13,461 bases of DNA from Phlegmacium glaucopus (lineage: Eukaryota; Basidiomycota; Agaricomycetes; Agaricales; Cortinariaceae), in assembly GCA_015039465.1 (NCBI GenBank), contig MU130081.1:118062-131522 (forward strand). The letters run 5' to 3'. A program made the position numbers and the translations under genes. The notes under the pieces are model-generated. The model was not told where the DNA came from and searched no databases. It was given only the letters and a program-made list of their open reading frames with translations. The number at the start of each line of letters is the position of its first letter. The stretch's first letter is position 1. This document shows, piece after piece, positions 7,288 through 13,461 of this stretch.

Positions 7288-9194
7288 ATGTCGTACACCA
7301 ATAATACACAACCTCAGACGAGGCAGAAAAGCACCGCAGCTACAGCCAAAAAAACAAGAAGAGAGCTCAAAGATGCCGAAAGCTTCATTATGGACATCTG
7401 TAATAAAGACCAAGCTCTAACATTATTGCATACACAAGAATATCTTGTTCCTGGTGAGCCTACCAACCTCATAGATCTTTCATTTGCCCTCTTGCAGTTC
7501 GCCCATGGGGCAAAACTTGCTAAAACCCCAACTGATATCATCAGAGCGTTTGCGTTCATCATGACTGATACTGCTACACATCACATAGCCGAAGATCTAG
7601 TCACCTCGGTCAAAACACAACTGCTTGAGCAAATGGAACTTTACAATACTCAAGTGGAAACCATGAGAGACACAGTAGAAAACATGACTAGAGCCGCTAA
7701 AGATATCACCACATCTATAACGGATCTCAAGGACGACTGTACAGACATTGCAGACAAAATCACTCAAGTCACACTAGAGCTTAGCGAAAAAATTACAGTC
7801 ACTACAGTTACACCATCAGCAACAGTGTGGTCATATGTGGAAATTGCGCAATCTCAACAGATCCCTGAAATACACCTTGCCGTCGTCACATGTGGTCAGT
7901 CTAACAACCGACAAGTATTGATGCAAAAAGACTCTAGGTTCACAGACCCGGCTTTGGACAAATTAACTGAGAAAGAACTAGTCGCCAAAGCCAACACGGC
8001 TCTCGAATTAATGGAGGACAACCTCATAGACAAACCTACTGACATCAAATTTATTGGTGCAAAAAGAACGAGAAACAGCGATACTCTATACCAATTGTCA
8101 ACAAAAGAAGCAGCGGACTGGATAAGACAACCCACAATCCAAGTTCAATTTGAATCACACTACGATGGGACTTCTAACATTAAAAGCCGGCTTTTCTACA
8201 CCATAGTGGAATTCATCCCTACTACCTTTGAGCCAGGTCTAGCCTTCACTCACACAAAAATTGAAGACGACAGTGGCCTGACCCCCGGGTCCATCGCCTC
8301 TTCCAAATATATCAAGCCTATACAATTGCACAGTGAGACTCAACGAGTCGCCCACGTCATCATAGGATTCAACAACAAACTTGCAGCCAATCACGCCATT
8401 GAACATGGACTTTTCATGGAAGGTAAGCATGTCATGGCACGGAAGCTTCTCCCAGAACCAAAACGCTGCCTGAAATGTCAAAAACTTGGTCACCTCACAC
8501 CGGAGTGTAAAGCTACCACAGATACCTGCGGCAGATGTAGCGGTCAACATAGGACCACCACCTGTCTTTTCAATGACACAGCAAGATTTACATGTGCTAA
8601 CTGCCCAAGCGCATTAGCAAAGGGTCACGGCACAGCCAACAGGAACTGCCCTTTTTTCATTAAAGAAACCGAAAAGTTACACTCACGTATACCCGAAACT
8701 AGATACAGATTCTTCCCCACACACGAACCAAAAACTTGGCGCTTACTCATCAAACAAGAAACCCTGGCGTTAGAGCTTGACCAGCCATGTCACACACACC
8801 CTAACCACAATACAACTCACAACAACCCTTATAGCAGCCTATCTCTGCGTCGTCCAGCAGACACCATCCCCACATCACAGACCACCTTGTCCAACGACTG
8901 GCAACCCATAAATTGTCGGCGGGGCCGGCAAAACCCTAATATAGAACTGCTAGGCACCAAAAAAAATGCAGCAAATCCCAGATGGCCATCAAAGCCAGTA
9001 CAACACACACTGCCAGGCATCTTCTCCCAAATGCAACGCAATAAGGAAGCCAGAAATGGGCAGCCTCCCCCCTGCCACCTACCGGCCTCACAACTATGTC
9101 ATGGGCGGATATGGACCCAGACAATCAAGACATCGGTCCTATCCCAGAATCGTCGCAGCTATCCTACGTCATGGACGCCATCAATGGAATTTGA
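7288..9194 (+). pseudogene. ORF1: Gag-like nucleic-acid-binding protein with CCHC knuckles
   Basis: ORF1 proteins of this element class bind the element RNA and form the RNP. Residues 1-190 are helical with a coiled-coil-like stretch (about 110-165). Three zinc knuckles follow: C394-C397-H402-C407, C414-C417-H421-C426 and C436-C439-H447-C454. A polar tail with an RRGRQNPN motif comes next. After about residue 592 the coding pattern moves to the frame ending TGA 9192-9194 (TTMSWADMDPDN, then LSYVMDAINGI). The switch coincides with six C residues at 9067-9072; one more C would restore that tail. As sequenced, the first frame instead continues into the endonuclease, giving a 979-codon Gag-EN ORF (7288-10227). 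The normal ORF1 stop overlaps the ORF2 start in ATGGAATTTGA (9184-9194). Confidence 0.75.
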
Positions 9195-10227
9195 ACAATG
9201 TCCTTTCAGAATCCGGCAGCAGAACATCAATAAATTGCTCATTAGTCAACTAGACCTTTTACACATGCTTAGAAAAAACTCACACAACTTATGCCTTATT
9301 CAGGAACCTTATATCGACTTCAACGGAATGTCTAGAGCCAACCCTCACTGGTTGGTAGTATACCCGACAACACACAAAAAGCACCCTGACAGCACTTGCT
9401 CTCTAATACTAGTCAGCACAGAGCTCGCGAACGACTCATGGAAACAAATACCAATCGATACCCCAGACATCACGGCCATAGAAATCAGCGGCCATTTTGG
9501 TACGCTTTGTGTCTTTAATATTTATAATGATGTCAAGCACAACAATTCACTATCACATCTATCTAATTATATGAGAGATGCAGGTCATCAACATTGTCTC
9601 AATCTACCTCTGGCGACACTCTGTATGGGGGACTTCAATTGTCACCACCCTATCTGGGACGAACCACGTAACGAGCACCTCTTCACAAGACACAACCTCG
9701 ACTTGGCCCAACCGCTTCTCAACATGCTGGGACGGCATCGCATGAAAATGGCTTTACTGCCACTCATCCCAACTCTAAAAGCTCACGGCTCAGGCAATCT
9801 CACAAGGGTCAACAATGTATTCTGTTTGGAAGACATGCTTGACGGTATCATCAAATGCAATACCGACGATGCTAACCGGCCCGTTAAAACTAACCATTTC
9901 CCTATTGTGACGGAGATGGATATCCAGATGCTCAAAGACACTTGGGAGCCCAGATGCAATTTCAGAGAAGTAGACTGGAAAGAACTAACTGAATCCTTAC
10001 AGGTTCAACTTAATAATTTCCCTCTGCCAGCCAAAATTCCCTCTAAACAGGCCTTCGATGAATCGCTCAAAAGATTGAACGATGCAGTCCAACATGCCAT
10101 AGAAGAAAATGTCAAGCTATCACACCCCAGCCCATACTCCAAACGTTGGTGGAACAAAGATCTTGAAACAGCTAAGAAGACTACAAGACGTCTAGGAGCC
10201 AAATCCAAACAGCATCGACTGAACTGA
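9184..10227 (+). pseudogene. ORF2 segment 1: apurinic-like endonuclease (EEP fold), active-site residues changed
   Basis: This domain nicks target DNA to prime reverse transcription. Recognisable motifs, numbered from the ATG at 9184, are QQN (Asn14), QEPY (Glu41) and GDFNCHH (Asp150, Asn152). Two later motifs differ from the family pattern as I know it. The RVDNVF-type motif reads RVNNVF (codon 9811-9813) and the TDH-type motif reads TNH (codon 9892-9894). Both replace an expected active-site Asp with Asn, each explicable by one G-to-A transition, so nicking activity is probably lost. The segment ends at TGA 10225-10227, after WWNKDLETAKK; the frame continues immediately beyond as HPVHEEYRR. 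The normal start is most likely ATG 9184, overlapping the ORF1 stop. Confidence 0.8.
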
Positions 10228-11865
10228 CAACATCCAGTACATGAGGAATATCGGAGGCAACGTAACGACTACGCTGAAGAAATCAGGAAGGCTAAAATTG
10301 ATCACTGGGCAGAGTGGCTAGAAGGCATAGACAAATCGAGCATTTGGAAGGCTAGCAGACTGGTCACTGGGCCAGCCACCGATGCAGGCAAATCTAGAGT
10401 ACCTACTCTACAAGTAATCAATCCCATGACAAAGAGAGTCACGTGTGAAGCTATTGACAATGATAGCAAGGGTAAACTGCTTTATGAAACGTTCTTCCCG
10501 AAACCCAACCCACTAACACCTCCTATTCCATGTGATATCACATACCCTCCACCTAAATGGTCTTTTGTCAATATCACGGACAAACAGATACATCGCGCCA
10601 TCAAGAAGCTGAAACCATTTAAAGCTACGAGGAAAGACACAACACCAAATAGCGTGTTCATTAACGCTAGAGAAGTACTAGTCCCATACCTTGGTTCCCT
10701 GTTTCGAGCCACTCATACACTTAGGTATTACCCAAATGATTGGGCCGTTACAGACACACTGGTCATGAAAAAACCAGGCAAAACTGACTATACTGTGCCT
10801 TCAACATGGCATCCCATCGTCCTCTCTGACAGGATGGCCAGGCTGCTTAACACCTGCCATACAGAAGATATTGTAACAATGTGTGAAAAATTAGATATTC
10901 TACCTCGCAACCACTTTGGCGCGCACCCAGGGTGGACAACAACCGACTCTCTTCACCTCCTCACAAAGACTGTTAAAGATGCCTGGTGCAAAGGGCTTAT
11001 GGCCTCAGCGCTCTTATTGGATGTCAAAGGAGCTTTCCCAAGCGTCAACATCAATAGACTCACCCACAATATGCGTATGAAAGGTATACCAAAAGAATAC
11101 ACCTTTTTGATGAAACGCAGACTTTTGAACCGCCAGACCTCCATCGTATTCGACAACCACAGGACAGCCCTGTTTGCGGTTAACAATGGCCTCAATCAAG
11201 GCAATCCTTTCTCAGGAATCTGTTACCTCATCTATAACGCTGACATTCTTAACATTCCTAACCCCAAAACAGGCGAAATGATCCTTTTATATGTCGACGA
11301 CGTGGCAGTCATAGTCACAGGAAAAGACTTTACCAAAACACACCAGAAACTACGACAAATCATGAATCGCTCACAAGGCATTCTAGAATGGGCCAGACTT
11401 CACAATTGCGAATTCGGCATCGATAAATTCCAACTCCTCGACCTGACAAAACACTCAATCCCACACACTTTTATCTGCAACAAACGCTCACCCATACCTA
11501 GAAGCGACTTCATTCTCGGTCAACACCATATTAAATCAGCAGAAACAGCAAGATTCCTAGGAGTATTGGTCAATAACAAACTCTCTTGGAAAGCACAAGG
11601 GGCAGCTGCACTCGCCAAAGGCCAAGATTGGCTCATCCAATTCTGCCAACTAATCTACAAATCCCATGGAATATCAGCTACAATATTATGCCGACTATAC
11701 CTTGCCATCGCAGTTCCTAGGATGCTATATGCAGCCAACATCTTCCTTACCCCACAACGTAAAGTCGCCACGAGTGCGGAGGGCAAAGGCAACAACACAG
11801 CCAACATCACCAAACTCGCCAGAATTCAAAGACAGGCAGCTATCATGATTACGGGCGCTATGTGA
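10228..11865 (+). pseudogene. ORF2 segment 2: reverse transcriptase domain
   Basis: The frame is continuous from the preceding TGA to the TGA at 11863-11865; the first ATG in it is 10426. Motifs in order: WHPIVLSD (from 10807), NHFGAHPGWTTTDSLHLL, LLLDVKGAFPSV with catalytic Asp at 11020-11022, NGLNQGNPFSGICYLIYNADIL (motif split here for reference: NGLNQGNP from 11185), and YVDD with Asp codons 11296-11301. The two palm carboxylate motifs are intact. The substrate-binding motif, normally QGDP, reads QGNP (Asn codon 11203-11205), and an expected WRP reads WHP; both fit CpG-to-CpA transitions. The TGA at 11863 lies in GAM-stop-TSPSDML, where Arg would be expected (CGA). Loss of activity is likely. 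Confidence 0.85.
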
Positions 11866-12729
11866 ACTTCACCCTCTGATATGTTAGATGTGATGGCTAA
11901 TCTCCTTCCTTTTCATCTTTTAGTAGACAAATTTTTATATCGAGCCACTCTACGCATGGCCACACTTCCCCCTAACCACACATTATATAAACCAGTCAAG
12001 AATACAGCTCAACACCTAGTCAAACAACACCCGGCACCACTACATATACTTTTTCATACTTATAATATCAAACCGTCACTTATCGAAAACATCAATACCA
12101 TCCGTCAAAACAACAAATGGTCACCAAACTTTACAACTAGGATCGCAGATACGAAGCAGGAAGCAATAGAAGAGGAGAGAGTGGACGAGGCAGACAGAAG
12201 AGTGTACTCGGATGGATCAGGGATGGATGGCAAAATAGGAGCCGGAGCAGTCTTATTTCAAGGGAGGAATGAAAAGAAAGCGGTCAATTATCTGCTAGGT
12301 ACCAAGGAACATCACACAGTATATGAGGGAGAAGGCGTAGGAGCGATTATAGGAACGAGGCTGTTACTAAAGGAATAGAACATCAGGACCGCAACCATCG
12401 GGCTCGACAACCAGGCCATTATTAAAGCCATCAAACTGACTAAACTGGCACCTGGTCACTACCTTGTTGACGAATTACACTTAGCAATCAACGCCGTCTG
12501 CAAACGACACAGAGGCATTCGACTCACGTTCAGATGGATGCCAGGTCACAAGGGCATAGAGGGGAACGAAAGGGCAGATGAGGAAGCAAAGAGAGCAATT
12601 ACGGATGCAAACATTCAACCAGCTGACCGAGGTCTTTGCTGTGATCCACCAGATCTGATCAGATTCCGGTCAGAATTTTTACAAGCCCAAATGGCAGTAA
12701 TAGAGCCAATTTTTCTGACCAGATTCTGA
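11866..12729 (+). pseudogene. ORF2 segment 3: linker and RNase H domain, 3' end replaced
   Basis: After a helical linker (ANLLPFHLLVDKFL, ATLRMATLPPNHT) comes RNase H, which removes the RNA strand of the hybrid. YSDGSG gives Asp at 12211-12213, YEGEGVG gives Glu at 12331-12333, GLDNQA gives Asp at 12406-12408, and MPGHKGIEGNERAD gives His 12547-12549 and Asp 12577-12579. The catalytic set is therefore complete, but TAG at 12376-12378 (KE-stop-NIRT, probably from CAG) splits the domain. From about 12648 the reading frame runs into GATC-palindrome repeats and ends by chance at TGA 12727-12729; these last 27 codons are unlikely to belong to the element. Confidence 0.82.
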
Positions 12730-12850
12730 TCAGATCTGATCAGAAATACCAGATCTGATCAGATCTAATCAGATTTAATTCTGACCAATTTCCGAGCAGA
12801 ATCTGACCATTTCCAAGCAGAATCTGGTCAGATTCCGAGCAGAATTAAGT
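12648..12850. repeat. GATC-palindrome repeat block
   Basis: Many overlapping copies of TCTGATCAGA and AGATCTGATC variants fill this stretch. An imperfect inverted repeat pairs 12648-12682 with about 12708-12735 around a unique 25-bp loop. From 12789 a unit of about 21-22 bp (TTTCCGAGCAGAATCTGACC) occurs about three times with small changes. It starts where the retrotransposon sequence ends, so it marks a later insertion, a deletion junction or satellite invasion. No protein coding seen. Confidence 0.8.
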
Positions 12851-12933
12851 TAGATTAGCAAATGAACCACTTGAGTTTACTAGAAAAATAATATAATTAT
12901 GGTAATATGTCAAGTAGCACTATATTGAGATTA

Positions 12934-12957
12934 GATGGCAATGACCTTGTTGCCATC
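12934..12957. repeat. 8-bp inverted repeat
   Basis: GATGGCAA (12934-12941) and TTGCCATC (12950-12957) are perfect inverted repeats around an 8-base loop. The core GGCAA...TTGCC recalls the hairpin at 1835-1852 before the 3' LTR. Confidence 0.7.
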
Positions 12958-12989
12958 AAAATCGTGTATTTTGTTCAGTGCGAGGGGTG

Positions 12990-13010
12990 TGATCACGTGA
13001 TCACATGTGA
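12990..13010. promoter_or_regulatory. Overlapping E-box palindromes
   Basis: TGATCACGTGATCA (12990-13003) is a perfect 14-bp palindrome with CACGTG at its centre. It overlaps TCACATGTGA (13001-13010), a 10-bp palindrome with CATGTG-type core. The pair resembles TCACGTGA plus ATCATGTGAT in the LTR (26-44). It may be a bHLH binding site or part of a diverged solo LTR; neither can be proven here. Confidence 0.5.
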
Positions 13011-13072
13011 CTTGCACAAGTAATGTTGATTTCGTTCTCTGTCTCTCACACCGTCACACGGCCAGTAACGAC

Positions 13073-13105
13073 GACCACAGACGATGCTGTGCATCGTCTG
13101 TGGTC
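13073..13105. repeat. Perfect 15-bp hairpin with 3-base loop
   Basis: GACCACAGACGATGC (13073-13087) and GCATCGTCTGTGGTC (13091-13105) are exact inverted repeats separated by TGT. Nine bases later a GTAAGT splice-donor-like hexamer occurs (13114-13119). A second small stem, GTCGAT/ATCGAC (13118-13123 and 13130-13135), follows. No gene is attached; it may be a recent palindromic insertion or the hairpin of a structured RNA. Confidence 0.8.
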
Positions 13106-13169
13106 ATAAAAAGGTAAGTCGATTATTTTATCGACCCCCATTATATGCTAATACCCACTACACAACAAC

Positions 13170-13208
13170 AGCAACGAATAACGGCAACGAATAACGGCAA
13201 CGAACGAC
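13170..13208 (+). repeat. 13-bp minisatellite, three copies
   Basis: Copies are AGCAACGAATAAC (13170-13182), GGCAACGAATAAC (13183-13195) and GGCAACGAACGAC (13196-13208), within a longer CAA/ACG-rich stretch. No reading frame of note. Confidence 0.85.
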
Positions 13209-13246
13209 AGTGGCAGCACAACGACGACAGCCATGTAACAACGGTA

Positions 13247-13268
13247 ACCCCCCCTGGTGAGGGGGGGT
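13247..13268. repeat. C7/G7 hairpin, loop TGGTGA
   Basis: A-C7 (13247-13254), loop TGGTGA (13255-13260), G7-T (13261-13268): a perfect 8-bp stem preceded by ACGGTA and followed by ATTTTTT. The shape matches a bacterial intrinsic terminator, but the context is eukaryotic and non-coding. It pairs with the copy at 13416-13437. Confidence 0.85.
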
Positions 13269-13320
13269 ATTTTTTATTTTATTCTATCTTAATTCATTAC
13301 TAACGACTTACAATAGTCAT

Positions 13321-13412
13321 GTACGACATACGACAACGATAGCGAGCAACAACAACAACGTACGACACCACAACAACAACGTACGACACGACGACGATGA
13401 CGACGTGCAACG
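13321..13412 (+). repeat. ACG/CAA-rich minisatellite
   Basis: GTACGACA and CAACAACAACGTACGACAC motifs repeat imperfectly; the clearest two copies of the longer unit run from about 13350 to 13389. Composition resembles 13160-13240, so the two tracts and their hairpins may be arms of one duplicated unit of about 170 bp. Confidence 0.65.
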
Positions 13413-13415
13413 GTA

Positions 13416-13437
13416 ACCCCCCCTCACCAGGGGGGGT
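13416..13437. repeat. C7/G7 hairpin, loop TCACCA
   Basis: A-C7 (13416-13423), loop TCACCA (13424-13429), G7-T (13430-13437), with the same flanks as the first copy (ACGGTA before, ATTTTTT after). Its loop is the exact reverse complement of the loop at 13255-13260. Confidence 0.85.
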
Positions 13438-13461
13438 ATTTTTTTACTTCATTTTATGTTA

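Larger units (their letters stand above)
7288..12647 (+). mobile_element. Non-LTR retrotransposon (Tad1/I-like LINE), near full length, inactive
   Basis: The order is Gag-like ORF1 with three zinc knuckles, AP-type endonuclease, reverse transcriptase and RNase H, the layout of fungal Tad1 and I-group LINEs. Apart from the ORF1 C-terminus, the whole coding sequence is in one frame from 7288 to 12729. Three stops interrupt it: TGA 10225-10227, TGA 11863-11865 and TAG 12376-12378. The coding match ends soon after the RNase H ADEEAKRA motif (about 12600), where GATC-palindrome repeat DNA begins (12648). The usual 3' untranslated region and A-rich tail are therefore missing or replaced. The 5' end may be intact because ORF1 begins with Met and a plausible Gag N-terminus. 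Insertion 144 bp from a divergent gene start may have affected that gene. Confidence 0.88.

Noticed and set aside
8966..9253. Third-frame ORF starting MQQIPDGHQS in the LINE
   Set aside because: His/Arg-rich shadow; the ORF1 tail is better explained by the frame ending at 9194.
13247..13437. Rho-independent terminators
   Set aside because: Stem plus T-run fits the form, but the window has spliced genes and no bacterial transcription units.

Overview
The window looks like accessory DNA of a filamentous fungus, most likely an Agaricomycete (mushroom-forming basidiomycete). This is an inference. It rests on short GT-AG introns of about 50-65 nt with GTAAGT, GTATGT or GTACGT donors, on the style of the retroelements, and on a multi-exon gene whose C-terminal half resembles, from memory, uncharacterised mushroom proteins. 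No rRNA, tRNA, CRISPR array or prokaryotic operon is visible.

Layout: (1) 1-2044 is a compact LTR element with two identical 174-bp LTRs, a polypurine tract and a non-Gag ORF; no protease, integrase or RT is present, so it must be mobilised in trans. (2) 2047-2256 is the 3' end of an unrecognised + strand reading frame cut by the right LTR. (3) 2519-3333 is a three-exon minus-strand gene for a His/Asn/Pro-rich, probably nuclear protein. (4) 3441-4887 is AT-rich and has no convincing gene; it holds an A26 tract behind AATAAA. (5) 4888-7143 is a minus-strand gene of about 13 exons with Cys-rich, possibly zinc-binding motifs. It carries an in-frame TGA and two apparent 1-nt frameshifts, so it is probably a pseudogene. 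(6) 7288 to about 12647 is an almost complete non-LTR retrotransposon (Tad1/I-like) with a Gag-like ORF1 containing three zinc knuckles and an ORF2 with AP-endonuclease, reverse transcriptase and RNase H. It is dead: it has three in-frame stops, Asp-to-Asn changes at expected endonuclease positions and an altered RT motif. A C6 homopolymer appears to have fused ORF1 with ORF2. (7) 12648-13461 is non-coding and rich in repeats: GATC palindromes where the element's 3' end should be, E-box palindromes, a perfect 15-bp hairpin, ACG/CAA-rich minisatellites, and two C7/G7 hairpins whose loops are exact reverse complements.

The two elements differ in age. The LTR element is young (identical LTRs, CpG-rich), while the non-LTR element shows transition-type decay. 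I found no evidence for a new defence or metabolic system. The most unusual signals are the loop-inverted hairpins, the ORF1-ORF2 fusion by homopolymer slippage, and the evenly spaced QTD motifs in the LTR-element protein. Exon structures were read by eye and need transcript support.
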